Assembly: GCA_023412915.1 (NCBI GenBank)
Contig: JAEZRE010000017.1
Span: forward strand, 165,909 to 229,908
Direction of reading: 5' to 3'
DNA from: Bacillota bacterium
Lineage (GTDB): Bacteria > Bacillota > Clostridia > Acetivibrionales > DTU013
DNA: 64,000 nt
The notes under the pieces are model-generated. The model was not told the DNA's origin. It searched no databases and was given only the letters and a program-made list of their open reading frames with translations. Positions within the stretch are counted from its first letter, which is position 1. The number at the start of each line of letters is the position of its first letter. Shown here one piece after another: positions 8,550-16,852 of this stretch. The translations under genes were made by a program, and so were the position numbers.

Positions 8550-8580
8550 AAACGGGGGACAAAACCGTCCCCCGTTTTAT
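8550..8580 (+). terminator. Strong Rho-independent terminator
   Basis: An 11-bp perfect stem (8550-8560 with 8567-8577) closes a six-base loop. A-rich and T-rich flanks make it usable in both directions. It ends the padR-HAAS operon. Confidence 0.85.
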
Positions 8581-8672
8581 ATTTACCCTTTTAAATATCA
8601 ACATTTGCCATAATTTTTTGTTAGCAATTAACCATAATATAATTTGAATAAATTATGGCGGTGACTTAAGAT

Positions 8673-10259
8673 ATAGATACAGCTAATAAGAAATCGGGTG
8701 CTATTCAAAAACTATACAACTATTCCGTCTTTTTTGCGGCTTCGCTCTTTTTCGGGTATGTTACCGTTCGCATGTTTTTTCCCGTACTTAAAAGTAAAAC
8801 TCTCCCGCTGAATGGGCTTACCGCGCTGCTGATATTTGTCTTCGGTTTTCTGATAATATGGGGAATTGACAGAGCCCTCATCAGTAAAATGGGGCGGAGC
8901 TCTGCGATAATTGCAATATCCATCCAGCTGGCAACAAACGTCGTATTTCAGGCACTTTGCCTAAAGAATCTAGCGGTCAGACCTTCGTGGGATTTCGGAG
9001 TCATCATGAAAGCTGCCGGAGATATTTCCTCAGGACATACAATAGGCTATTGGAAGTACTTTCAGGAATACCCGTACAACCTGTATACCGCAGTCTATGT
9101 CGGAGCTTTTAAAACGCTTTTCTCCGGGTATGCCGCAGCCCCATATCTACTGAACATGCTGTCGGTCACGGCTTCGATAACAGGCGCGTGTCTGCTGGCA
9201 TACAGGCTGTATGGCCGCAGGGCGGCCGTACTGGCTGCGTTTCTATGCCTCGCCGTTACACCGTTTTACCTGAACGTACCAATCGTTTATACAGACACAC
9301 TGTCAATGCCTTTTGTCATATGGACGGTTTATGTATGGACGTACATACCTTCCGGGAAAGGGAAACTAATATTGTATTGTTTAGTTCTCGGGGCGCTTTC
9401 CGCTCTTGGTTTCCTTATCAAGCAGATTGCCGCGTTAGGATTGGTAGCATTTACTGTTGATTATATTTTCGCCGGAAAAGACTACATTATAAAAACATTC
9501 TCCGCCAAAAAGCTTTTGCTGAAGAAATTGTCGCATGCGGTGCCTTTAGCTGTTTCTATCGCTGCCTTCGCGGTAATTTTCTATTTGAGCACCCTATATC
9601 TGGGCTATATGGACTTCGGTAACAGAACGGTTGTATATAATAAGTTTCCATATACTCACTGGCTTATGATGGGAATGAACAGGAGTTATTCCGAGGGCGG
9701 TACTTCATTCGGCTACGGCGGGTTCAGCGCTGAAGACCTGAAATTCACAAGGCTATTTTCTACCACGTCGGCGATGAAGGAAGCCAATATTGCCGTAATC
9801 AGAGCAAGGCTCAACCGGTTCGGCATGACCGGCTATGCCAAATTTCTGCTGAAGAAAGCCGAATGGACCTGGACTGACGGCGCCTACTTCGTTCCTGCAA
9901 AGCTGGCGCGGTATCCGCTTAAGCGAACGGCTTTACACAAGATAGTTCTGTCAAGCAACGGAAAAATGAACACTCTTTTCAGGATATTCGCACAATTCAC
10001 GCAGACGCTCATGCTGTCAATGATACTGAGCGGGTGTATTGCGGCCCTTCTGAAAAAACCCAATACTGCGTTCAGGCTGATGGCTTTGATGTGTCTGGGG
10101 CTTATGGTCTTTCTTCTTTTCTGGGAGACCAGGTCAAGGTATCTGATATTCATGCTGCCCGTTTTCGTAGTGATGACGGTTCACGGCCTATTGATCGCGT
10201 TCAGCGGGCTTGACAGGGCTGCGGCATACTTAAGGCTAAAGGTGACGATTTTAAAGTAA
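8673..10259 (+). CDS. Polytopic membrane glycosyltransferase-like protein with non-canonical start
   Basis: This hydrophobic protein has about 11 membrane segments. It has a conserved-looking periplasmic loop early on (RPSWDFGVIMKAAGD, then GYWKYFQEYPYN), as in GT39/ArnT-like and related GT-C glycosyltransferases that use polyprenyl-linked sugars, where an Asp in the first loop is catalytic. The frame opens after a TAA at 8667. The first ATG, at 8772, would cut through a membrane segment: the in-frame codons upstream encode NYSVFFAASLFFGYVTVRMF. A GGTGA site stands 6 bases before an ATA at 8673, which would give MDTANKKSG... and 528 residues. No ATG, GTG or TTG exists between 8670 and 8772. 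If ATA is not used, the product starts at 8772 with 495 residues. Confidence 0.65.
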   Translation: MDTANKKSGAIQKLYNYSVFFAASLFFGYVTVRMFFPVLKSKTLPLNGLTALLIFVFGFLIIWGIDRALISKMGRSSAIIAISIQLATNVVFQALCLKNLAVRPSWDFGVIMKAAGDISSGHTIGYWKYFQEYPYNLYTAVYVGAFKTLFSGYAAAPYLLNMLSVTASITGACLLAYRLYGRRAAVLAAFLCLAVTPFYLNVPIVYTDTLSMPFVIWTVYVWTYIPSGKGKLILYCLVLGALSALGFLIKQIAALGLVAFTVDYIFAGKDYIIKTFSAKKLLLKKLSHAVPLAVSIAAFAVIFYLSTLYLGYMDFGNRTVVYNKFPYTHWLMMGMNRSYSEGGTSFGYGGFSAEDLKFTRLFSTTSAMKEANIAVIRARLNRFGMTGYAKFLLKKAEWTWTDGAYFVPAKLARYPLKRTALHKIVLSSNGKMNTLFRIFAQFTQTLMLSMILSGCIAALLKKPNTAFRLMALMCLGLMVFLLFWETRSRYLIFMLPVFVVMTVHGLLIAFSGLDRAAAYLRLKVTILK

Positions 10260-10276
10260 ATCAGGAACTCTGGAAT

Positions 10277-10508
10277 CAGGCGGGCGGGGCTGCAATAAAG
10301 GCAGCATGTGGAGGAGCGGATACAGGCTGTATATCCGCGGCGAAGCTCGAATGCGGTATCAGGAACGTAGACCGACGGCATGGACGCCGTCGGCGCAAGA
10401 TCATGAGACATGGACGTCGAATGATCTGCGCCCGCATCCGAGCGAGGCCGGATATTACAGCCTGTCCGTGACGGAGCGAAGCTGCCGTATTGCAGCACCG
10501 CCCGCCTG
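10277..10508. other. 232-nt highly structured element (candidate ncRNA or palindromic mobile repeat)
   Basis: The element is nearly fully self-complementary. P1 pairs 10277-10297 with 10488-10508 (20 of 21 pairs). GGCAGC (10300-10305) pairs with 10481-10486. P2 pairs 10322-10336 with 10450-10465 (one bulge). P3 pairs 10345-10356 with 10432-10443 (one mismatch). The centre holds two hairpins: CCGACGGC/GCCGTCGG (10372-10393) and GGCGCAAGATCAT/ATGATCTGCGCC (10392-10432). It is richer in G and C than its flanks. It fills most of the 336-base gap between the membrane glycosyltransferase stop and the groEL terminator, and holds no convincing reading frame. Direction cannot be assigned because the fold works on both strands. 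Function is unknown. Confidence 0.6.
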
Positions 10509-10546
10509 TTATCCCTTGTTTCGATTTGTCCGACTATTATCGACAT

Positions 10547-10573
10547 AAAAAAGGCTCGCAATATGCGAGCCTT
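10547..10573 (-). terminator. Rho-independent terminator of groESL
   Basis: A perfect 10-bp stem (10551-10560 with 10564-10573) and a three-base loop are followed on the minus strand by six T. It lies 23 bases after the groEL stop. Confidence 0.85.
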
Positions 10574-10595
10574 CCTATTTTTATTACGTTTCGGT

Positions 10596-12224
10596 TTAGT
10601 ACATTCCGCCCATTCCGCCGGGAGCGCCTGCGGGCATCGGGGGTTCCTTCTCGGGCTTGTCGGCGACCACGCTTTCGGTGGTGAGTACCATCGAAGCAAC
10701 GGAAGCTGCGTTCTGCAGAGCAGATCTGGTGACCTTCGCAGGATCTACGATACCTGCAGCGATCATATCAACATATACTTCCTTCAAAGCGTCAAAGCCT
10801 ACGCCTGCTTTTTCGTTCTTGACCTTGTCAACTATAACGGAGCCTTCGAGGCCTGCATTTGCAGCTATCTGCCTGATAGGCTCTTCAAGCGCCTTCAGTA
10901 TGATCTGCACGCCGGTCTTTTCGTCGCCGTGGATATCCTTGAGCAGAGTCGAAACCTTCGGCAGTGCGTTAAGGTATGCCGTGCCGCCGCCTGCTACGAT
11001 GCCTTCCTCGACAGCTGCCTTGGTAGCTGCGAGAGCGTCCTCTATACGGAGTTTCTTTTCCTTCATTTCAGTTTCGGTAGCCGCGCCGACCTGGATGACA
11101 GCTACGCCGCCTGCCAGCTTGGCAAGCCTTTCCTGGAGCTTCTCCCTGTCGAAATCGGAAGTGGTTTCTTCGATCTGAGCTTTGATCGAAGCAATCCTCT
11201 TCTTGATCTCTTCCTTGTCGCCTGCACCGTCAACGATGATGGTGTTTTCCTTCTGAACCTTGACCTGCCTTGCGTTACCGAGCTGGCTGATCTTGGTTTC
11301 CTTCAGATCGAAACCGAGTTCGTCGGAAATTACCTGACCGCCCGTCAGAGTAGCTATATCACGGAGCATTTCCTTCCTTCTGTCACCGAAGCCCGGAGCT
11401 TTGACGGCAACACAGTTGAAGGTTCCGCGGAGTTTGTTGACTATAAGGGTCGTAAGAGCTTCGCCCTCGACATCCTCGGAGATTATGAGCAGCTTCTTGC
11501 CGGCCTGAACGATCTGTTCGAGGAGGGGCAGGAGATCCTGGATGTTGCTGAGCTTCTTATCGGTAATGAGAATATATGGATCGTCGAGAACGGCTTCCAT
11601 CTTCTCGGTATCGGTTACCATGTATGAGGAAACATAGCCCCTGTCGAACTGCATACCTTCGACTACTTCGAGGTTGGTGCCCATCGTCTTTGATTCTTCA
11701 ACGGTAATAACGCCGTCGTTCGTTACCTTCTCCATTGCGTCTGCAATGAGGGAGCCGATGACTTCATCGTTGGCGGAAATAGAAGCGACTCTTGAAATAT
11801 CTTCTTTTCCATTGATCTTCCTGCTGTTTTCCTTGATAGCTTCGACAGCTACTTCGACTGCTTTTGCAAGGCCTTTTTTAAGTATCATCGGGTTAGCTCC
11901 GGCTGCAACGTTCTTGAGGCCTTCCCTGATGATCGCCTGAGCAAGCAGAGTTGCCGTCGTGGTACCGTCACCTGCTACGTCGTTGGTCTTCGTAGCGACT
12001 TCCTTGACGAGCTGCGCACCCATATTTTCAAATTTGTCTTCGAGTTCGATTTCCTTTGCGATCGTAACACCATCGTTAGTGATCAGGGGAGCTCCGAATT
12101 TCTTGTCCAGGACAACATTTCTGCCCTTTGGCCCGAGAGTGATCTTAACTGTATCGGCCAGCTGGTTTACGCCGCTTTCCAGCGCGCGCCTGGCTTCTTC
12201 ACCATATTTGATTTCCTTTGACAT
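10596..12224 (-). CDS. groEL: Chaperonin GroEL (60 kDa)
   Basis: The 542-aa product is full length and shows the family's landmarks: TLGPKGRNVVLDKKFGAP (nucleotide-binding), NDVAGDGTTTATLLAQAI with the catalytic Asp, an intact apical domain, AAVEEGIVAGGGTAYL near the signature region, and a Gly/Met-rich tail ending GGMGGMY. It forms the double-ring ATP-driven folding chamber in the cytoplasm with GroES. It is the second gene of the groES-groEL operon, 53 bases after groES, and ends at a strong terminator. The CIRCE element upstream of groES implies HrcA repression relieved by heat. Confidence 0.98.
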   Translation of the reverse strand: MSKEIKYGEEARRALESGVNQLADTVKITLGPKGRNVVLDKKFGAPLITNDGVTIAKEIELEDKFENMGAQLVKEVATKTNDVAGDGTTTATLLAQAIIREGLKNVAAGANPMILKKGLAKAVEVAVEAIKENSRKINGKEDISRVASISANDEVIGSLIADAMEKVTNDGVITVEESKTMGTNLEVVEGMQFDRGYVSSYMVTDTEKMEAVLDDPYILITDKKLSNIQDLLPLLEQIVQAGKKLLIISEDVEGEALTTLIVNKLRGTFNCVAVKAPGFGDRRKEMLRDIATLTGGQVISDELGFDLKETKISQLGNARQVKVQKENTIIVDGAGDKEEIKKRIASIKAQIEETTSDFDREKLQERLAKLAGGVAVIQVGAATETEMKEKKLRIEDALAATKAAVEEGIVAGGGTAYLNALPKVSTLLKDIHGDEKTGVQIILKALEEPIRQIAANAGLEGSVIVDKVKNEKAGVGFDALKEVYVDMIAAGIVDPAKVTRSALQNAASVASMVLTTESVVADKPEKEPPMPAGAPGGMGGMY

Positions 12225-12277
12225 ATGTTTTATGCCTCCTTGTTAGCATTCAAATTTAAACTAAAGCCACTGCGGAA

Positions 12278-12565
12278 TTAGTCCACTACGGCCAGGATAT
12301 CGCTCTGCTTCAGGATCGTGTATTCTGTGCCGTCCATTTTGACTTCGGTTCCGGCATATTTGCTGATAAGTACCTTGTCGCCGACCTTAACTTCCATTTT
12401 GATCTCTCTTCCCTTATCGTCGAATCCGCCCGGTCCGACTGCCACTATCTCAGCTACCTGTGGCTTCTCCTTGGCGCTTCCCGGAAGAACGATGCCGCTC
12501 TTGGTTGTCTCTTCGGTTTCCAACATTTTGATAACAACTCTTTCACCCAACGGTTTTATTTTCAT
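12278..12565 (-). CDS. groES: Co-chaperonin GroES (10 kDa)
   Basis: The 95-aa product begins MKIKPLGERVVIKMLE and carries the mobile loop ETTKSGIVLPGSAKEKPQ, followed by VGDKVLISKYAGTEVKMDG. It is the heptameric lid that caps GroEL and is full length for the family. GGAGGT stands correctly before the ATG. A CIRCE operator and a sigma-A-type promoter lie directly upstream. Confidence 0.98.
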   Translation of the reverse strand: MKIKPLGERVVIKMLETEETTKSGIVLPGSAKEKPQVAEIVAVGPGGFDDKGREIKMEVKVGDKVLISKYAGTEVKMDGTEYTILKQSDILAVVD

Positions 12566-12598
12566 AAAGAGTACCTCCTACAATGTTTTTGCAATTTA

Positions 12599-12625
12599 TT
12601 AGCACTCAATAACATTGAGTGCTAA
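12599..12625 (-). promoter_or_regulatory. CIRCE operator (HrcA site)
   Basis: TTAGCACTC-N9-GAGTGCTAA is present with both arms perfect. It sits between the promoter and groES and is the classical HrcA repressor site of groESL and dnaK operons in Firmicutes. The hrcA gene itself is not in the window. Confidence 0.97.
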
Positions 12626-12635
12626 TCACATTAAT

Positions 12636-12665
12636 AATATAATATATTATCCAATTTGTAATCAA
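12636..12665 (-). promoter_or_regulatory. groESL promoter
   Basis: On the minus strand TTGATT (12660-12665) and TATATT (12636-12641) are 18 bases apart. The CIRCE element begins 10 bases downstream, placing the repressor site at the start of transcription. Confidence 0.55.
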
Positions 12666-12751
12666 ATATGCGTTTTTGCTAAATTTTGCTGTTTTCGGCT
12701 GAATAGAACTGATTATCTGTAGTTTATTGCTTATATCGCTGTTTTTTGGTT

Positions 12752-13603
12752 TCACTTGCGGTGGTTCAATTCCCTGTAAATATCGCTCCACGACATTCCG
12801 CGGTCAGCCAGCAGCACCATCAAATGATACAGCAGATCGGCCGCTTCCGCGCTTATCTCCGAGTTATTGCCGTTCTTTGAGGCAATGATGACCTCTCCGG
12901 CTTCCTCGCTAATCTTCTTCAATATCTTGTCGGTACCCTTGCCGAACAGGTAGTTCGTATATGAACCTTCCTTGGGGTGCAGCTTTCTGTCGAGTATGAC
13001 CCCGAAGACTTCTTCGAGAACTTCAGGACCGACCGGTATCGTATTTTCTACAGCAGATTCATCAGCCCGGTCCCCGCTCGCCGGAGTTTTGGACTGCATA
13101 CCGTTATCAGCCGGCGACGCTTCTATATCCAACGCATTGCCTACAGCTTCCTCTATAACTGCGTCCGATATCTCAACAGTATTGGCTGCTCCCGCCGCCA
13201 CGGGCATTCCCATCGTTCCGGCCGTCCCCGTCGTTTCCGCCGCATCGGCCACGTTGACGATACCTTCCTTGAGTTTATCAGCATCAAGGCGCGTAAAGAA
13301 GCAGGAACGGTGTCCTGTGTGACATGCGGCTCCTGTCTGGTCCACCTTTATAAGCAGCGTATCGCCGTCGCAATCCACGCTGATCGAGCGAACTGCCTGA
13401 AAGTGGCCGGAGGTCTCTCCCTTCAGCCAGAGCTTCTGCCGGCTCCTGCTGTAATAGTGGACCTTGCCGGTTTCGATCGTTTTCCTGAGCGATTCCTCAT
13501 TCATCCAGGCCAGCATCAGTACCTCGTCGGTCCTGATGTCCTGCGTGACGGCCGGCACCAATCCATCCGCGTTATATTTCACAAGTTCAAGAATGTTAGC
13601 CAT
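12752..13603 (-). CDS. hisIE: Bifunctional HisIE with a long linker
   Basis: Residues 1-105 are phosphoribosyl-AMP cyclohydrolase (HisI): MLAWMNEESL, HYYSRSRQKLWLKGETSGH, DCDGDTLLIKVDQTGAACHTGHRSCF with zinc-ligand Cys and the DxDxD-like metal site. Residues about 195-283 are phosphoribosyl-ATP pyrophosphohydrolase (HisE): LEEVFGVILDRK, KKISEEAGEVIIASKN and AEAADLLYHLMVLL with the helical Glu/Asp metal ligands. Together they carry out steps 2 and 3 of histidine synthesis. The two domains are joined by an unusual linker of about 85 residues rich in Ala, Thr, Gly and Glu, whereas ordinary HisIE proteins have almost none. It is the last gene of the his operon; its RBS overlaps the end of hisF. 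Confidence 0.95.
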   Translation of the reverse strand: MANILELVKYNADGLVPAVTQDIRTDEVLMLAWMNEESLRKTIETGKVHYYSRSRQKLWLKGETSGHFQAVRSISVDCDGDTLLIKVDQTGAACHTGHRSCFFTRLDADKLKEGIVNVADAAETTGTAGTMGMPVAAGAANTVEISDAVIEEAVGNALDIEASPADNGMQSKTPASGDRADESAVENTIPVGPEVLEEVFGVILDRKLHPKEGSYTNYLFGKGTDKILKKISEEAGEVIIASKNGNNSEISAEAADLLYHLMVLLADRGMSWSDIYRELNHRK

Positions 13604-13605
13604 CT

Positions 13606-14367
13606 TTAGATCCTCACTTCGATTCCTTTTTCCTTTAAATAACGTTTAACGTCCATTATCTCCATCTCCCTGAAATGGAAGAGCGATGCCGCAAGAACTG
13701 CGTCTGCCTTTCCCTCCGTCAAAGCCTCGCTGAAATGCTCCATCGTGCCTGCGCCTCCCGAGGCAATGACGGGTATTTTGACATTTTCCGATACGGTTCG
13801 CGTCAGTTCCAGGTCATAACCGTCCTTGGTGCCATCGCAGTCCATGCTCGTCAGCAGTATTTCACCCGCTCCCAGCTTCTCGGCTTCAACTGCCCATTCG
13901 AGCGCATCCCTTCCGGTATTGACGCGGCCCCCGTTCAGGTAAACCTCCCAGCCGCTTTTATCCGCACGCCTCTTGGCATCTATTGCTGTAACAACGCACT
14001 GGCTTCCGAAACGGTACGCAGCCTCGGAAATCAGTTCCGGCCTTTTCAAAGCGGCAGAGTTTACAGCGACCTTATCGGCTCCGGCTTTGAGTATTTCTCT
14101 GAAATCCTCTGCCGTCCTGATGCCCCCTCCTACCGTAAACGGTATGAACACCTGCTCCGCCACGCGCCTTACGACGTCTATCATTATGCTTCTGGCGTCC
14201 GAGGACGCCGTGATATCGAGGAAAGTAAGCTCGTCTGCGCCCGCCTTGTCATAAAAGGCCGCGTTCTCGACAGGGTCGCCCGCGTCCCTGATGTTGACAA
14301 AATTTATGCCTTTAACGACCCTTCCCCCGTGAACATCCAGACAGGGGATGATACGTTTCGTATACAT
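13606..14367 (-). CDS. hisF: Imidazole glycerol phosphate synthase cyclase subunit HisF
   Basis: The 253-aa (beta/alpha)8 barrel begins MYTKRIIPCLDVHGGRVVKG with the catalytic Asp. VTAIDAKRRADKSGW and the phosphate-binding ASGGAGTMEHF and DAVLAASLFHF strands follow. With HisH it converts PRFAR and glutamine-derived ammonia to imidazole glycerol phosphate and AICAR. AICAR feeds purine synthesis, which makes the purC in this operon notable. It lies between hisA (22 bases upstream) and hisIE. Confidence 0.97.
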   Translation of the reverse strand: MYTKRIIPCLDVHGGRVVKGINFVNIRDAGDPVENAAFYDKAGADELTFLDITASSDARSIMIDVVRRVAEQVFIPFTVGGGIRTAEDFREILKAGADKVAVNSAALKRPELISEAAYRFGSQCVVTAIDAKRRADKSGWEVYLNGGRVNTGRDALEWAVEAEKLGAGEILLTSMDCDGTKDGYDLELTRTVSENVKIPVIASGGAGTMEHFSEALTEGKADAVLAASLFHFREMEIMDVKRYLKEKGIEVRI

Positions 14368-14389
14368 TTTTCCACCTCATAATCCCATG

Positions 14390-15103
14390 CTATTTTGCGA
14401 TCTCTATGGCTTCCTTCAGATCGACATCGCCCGTGTAAAGTGCTTTGCCCACTATTGCTCCCGAAACGCCGATCTCTTTGAGGTTTTTTATATCCTGAAT
14501 ATTAGTAACGCCTCCCGATGCGATGACGTCTATCTTCACCGCCTTGACCATTTCTTCCATGGCCTTCAGGTTCGGTCCCTTAAGCATGCCGTCTCTTGAA
14601 ATGTCGGTATATATGATCACTTTTGCTCCGAGCTCCTCCATTTTTCTGGCAAAGCCGACGGCCGTGAACGAACTGGTTTTCGCCCAGCCTTCTATTGCCA
14701 CAAGGCCGTCCTTTGCGTCTATTGCGACCGCAAGGTTGTTGCCGAAGCTCCGCACTGCCTTTTTGACGAGTTCCTGATCGTTAACCGCGGAGGTGCCGAG
14801 AATTATCCTTTCAATACCTTTACAAAGGATTATCTCCATCGTTTCAATCGTACGGATTCCCCCGCCTAGCTGTATCGGTATGCCCAGTCTGACAGCCATC
14901 TCGCTTGCGACCGCTATGTTCTGGGGCTGACCAAGCCTCGCGCCGTCAAGGTCGACCACGTGGAGGTACTGCGCTCCCATCTGCTCGAATTTTATAGCCA
15001 TATCGACCGGATGGTCGGAATAGACCGTAACATCGTTGAATTTGCCTTGCACCAGCCTGACGCATCTTCCGTCCTTGATATCTATAGCCGGGTATATAAT
15101 CAT
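14390..15103 (-). CDS. hisA: ProFAR isomerase HisA
   Basis: The 237-aa barrel begins MIIYPAIDIKDGRCVRLVQG with the catalytic Asp. LQLGGGIRTIE-like phosphate binding and IASGGVTNIQDIKNL follow. It isomerises ProFAR to PRFAR, step 4 of histidine synthesis. The start at 15103 is fixed by GAGGAG upstream and by the family's usual N-terminus. An upstream in-frame ATG at 15157 would add 18 unrelated residues. A REP-like palindrome lies between it and hisH. Confidence 0.96.
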   Translation of the reverse strand: MIIYPAIDIKDGRCVRLVQGKFNDVTVYSDHPVDMAIKFEQMGAQYLHVVDLDGARLGQPQNIAVASEMAVRLGIPIQLGGGIRTIETMEIILCKGIERIILGTSAVNDQELVKKAVRSFGNNLAVAIDAKDGLVAIEGWAKTSSFTAVGFARKMEELGAKVIIYTDISRDGMLKGPNLKAMEEMVKAVKIDVIASGGVTNIQDIKNLKEIGVSGAIVGKALYTGDVDLKEAIEIAK

Positions 15104-15158
15104 CCAATCACTCCTCGTTAATATATGGTACTTCAGATTTGTATTGTCATATATCAAT

Positions 15159-15199
15159 GAAACAAAAGAACCGTCCCTTTGTTTCGGTCCTTTTGTTTC
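15159..15199. repeat. REP-like palindrome, copy A (inside his operon)
   Basis: GAAACAAAAGAACC (15159-15172) and GGTCCTTTTGTTTC (15186-15199) are inverted copies, 13 of 14 paired, around a 13-base loop. The left 27 bases match 24 of 27 bases of the right arm of the palindrome at 28107-28180, so this is a dispersed family. It sits between the hisH stop and the hisA start. Confidence 0.7.
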
Positions 15200-15202
15200 G
15201 CT

Positions 15203-15811
15203 TTAAATCATGGACGCCCAGTTTTTAAGTATCGCAAGCCCGGTCTCGCCGCTCTTTTCCGGATGGAACTGGGTTGCGAACACCCTCCCGCGTCCGATCG
15301 CGGCATCGAACCTGACGCCGTATCCGCAGGTCGCCGCTACGATCGATTTGTCCTGTGCATCGAGATAATATGAATGGACGAAGTAGACATAAGGATTATC
15401 AGGCAAGCCTGCAAACAGCGGGCTGTCGCCAACCTGCAGCGAATTCCACCCCATATGGGGCACCTTCAGCCCTTTATCCCGCGGCAGCAATCTGACTGAA
15501 CCTCTGAACAGTCCCAGACCGTCCACTTTCTCTCCGCCTTCCTCGCTGTAGTCGAACAACATCTGCATGCCGAGGCAGATTCCGAGAAACAGCTTATCCT
15601 GCCTGACCGCTTCCTCGACCGCCTGGGTCAAACCGCTCCGTCCGAGGCACTCCATCGCGTTGGAAAACGCCCCTACTCCCGGAAAGACCACAGCGTCCGC
15701 GCGCCTGATCTCCGCAGGATCCGATGTGACTACGGCCTCCTGTCCGATATATCGCAGCGCATTTTTTACGCTGCCTAAATTCCCCACCTCATAATCGATG
15801 ATAGCAATCAA
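15203..15811 (-). CDS. hisH: Imidazole glycerol phosphate synthase glutaminase subunit HisH
   Basis: A class-I glutamine amidotransferase domain shows FPGVGAF, the nucleophile elbow GICLGMQMLF with the catalytic Cys, and TQFHPEKSGETG with the catalytic His and Glu. It supplies ammonia to HisF. I chose the TTG at 15811 because the product then begins MIAIIDYEVGNLGSV, the normal family start, with GGAGG 11 bases upstream. The ATG at 15829 actually overlaps that ribosome site and would add six odd residues. The length is then 202 aa, usual for HisH. Confidence 0.95.
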   Translation of the reverse strand: MIAIIDYEVGNLGSVKNALRYIGQEAVVTSDPAEIRRADAVVFPGVGAFSNAMECLGRSGLTQAVEEAVRQDKLFLGICLGMQMLFDYSEEGGEKVDGLGLFRGSVRLLPRDKGLKVPHMGWNSLQVGDSPLFAGLPDNPYVYFVHSYYLDAQDKSIVAATCGYGVRFDAAIGRGRVFATQFHPEKSGETGLAILKNWASMI

Positions 15812-15876
15812 GTAATATAATGCCTCCATTCAACCCTTACATCAGCGGCGTTTCGTTGGCATGTGTCAGCGCCTTG

Positions 15877-16761
15877 TCATACCAGCCTTTTGCCTGTAAT
15901 TCTTTCATATGCCTCGACATACTTCGCTTCCGTATTCTTTATAACGCTTTCCGGCAGCTCCGGCGCAGGCGTCTGCTTGTTCCAGCCGACCTCTTCGAGG
16001 TATTCCCGTACGAACTGCTTGTCGAAGCTCTTCTGCGGCCTTCCGGGCTGATACTCGGACATATCCCAGAACCTCGAAGAATCGGGGGTAACAGCTTCGT
16101 CCGCCAGGACGAGCTTGCCGTCCATTATGCCGAATTCGAACTTCGTATCGGCAAGGATTATACCCTTGCTCTCCGCATGGCGGCTCGCAGCCTGATACAG
16201 CGCTATGCTTGCGTCCTTAAGCTGTGTGGCAAGCTCCCTTCCGATCCTGTCCGCCAGGCCTTCGAAGGTGACGTTTATATCGTGTCCTTCCGATTCCTTT
16301 GTAGATGGTGTGAAAATAGGCTCCGGCAGCTTGTCGCACTGTTTCAACCCCGCCGGCAGCTTTATCCCGCAGATGCTTCCCGACGCATTGTATTCCTTCA
16401 GGCCTGAACCTTCGAGATAGCCTCGCACAATGCATTCCGCATTTGCCATTTTTATTTTGCGGACAAGCATGGACCTGCCCTGCAGCTCTTCCTTGTACTT
16501 CGAAAGACCGTCCGGATATTGGCTCACGTCGGTGGTGATCATATGGTTGCCCACTATGCCCGAGGTATAGTTGAACCAGAATTCCGAAATGCTGTTGAGG
16601 ACTTTGCCCTTATTGGGTATAAGATTGGGGAATACCACGTCAAATGCCGAAATCCTGTCGGTAACGACAATCAGCAGCTTATCGCCGAGGTCGTAGACGT
16701 TTCTCACCTTTCCCTTTACAAACAAGGGCTTGTCGATAAAATTAGTATCATTGATCAGCAT
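15877..16761 (-). CDS. purC: SAICAR synthetase PurC
   Basis: The 294-aa product begins close to FVKGKVRNVYDLGDKLLIVVTDRISAFDVV, the ATP-grasp-like signature of phosphoribosylaminoimidazole-succinocarboxamide synthase. SMLVRKIKMANAECIVRGYLEGSG and ADTKFEFG follow. It joins CAIR and aspartate in purine synthesis. It sits between hisB and hisH on the same strand, so it is probably co-transcribed with histidine genes. AICAR, made two steps later in purine synthesis, is also the by-product of HisHF. Confidence 0.96.
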   Translation of the reverse strand: MLINDTNFIDKPLFVKGKVRNVYDLGDKLLIVVTDRISAFDVVFPNLIPNKGKVLNSISEFWFNYTSGIVGNHMITTDVSQYPDGLSKYKEELQGRSMLVRKIKMANAECIVRGYLEGSGLKEYNASGSICGIKLPAGLKQCDKLPEPIFTPSTKESEGHDINVTFEGLADRIGRELATQLKDASIALYQAASRHAESKGIILADTKFEFGIMDGKLVLADEAVTPDSSRFWDMSEYQPGRPQKSFDKQFVREYLEEVGWNKQTPAPELPESVIKNTEAKYVEAYERITGKRLV

Positions 16762-16852
16762 AATTCAAAAACCTTTCTCTTGTGACTCAAATTTATATTC
16801 AAATCCGGCCTTACCGGCCGGCATTGAAAACCTGCCATACCGGCATGAAATA

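Noticed and set aside
10277..10508. A named RNA class (HEARO/omega-RNA, OLE, T-box) for the folded element
   Set aside because: No accompanying IscB/IsrB frame and no class motif could be confirmed by eye; left as unclassified.
10563..11627. A 354-aa plus-strand frame opposite groEL
   Set aside because: It is antisense to conserved groEL codons; the sequence is Cys/Phe-rich without domain features.
12977..13609. A 210-aa plus-strand frame opposite hisIE
   Set aside because: It is antisense to hisIE and arises from the G+C-rich linker region; no ribosome site.
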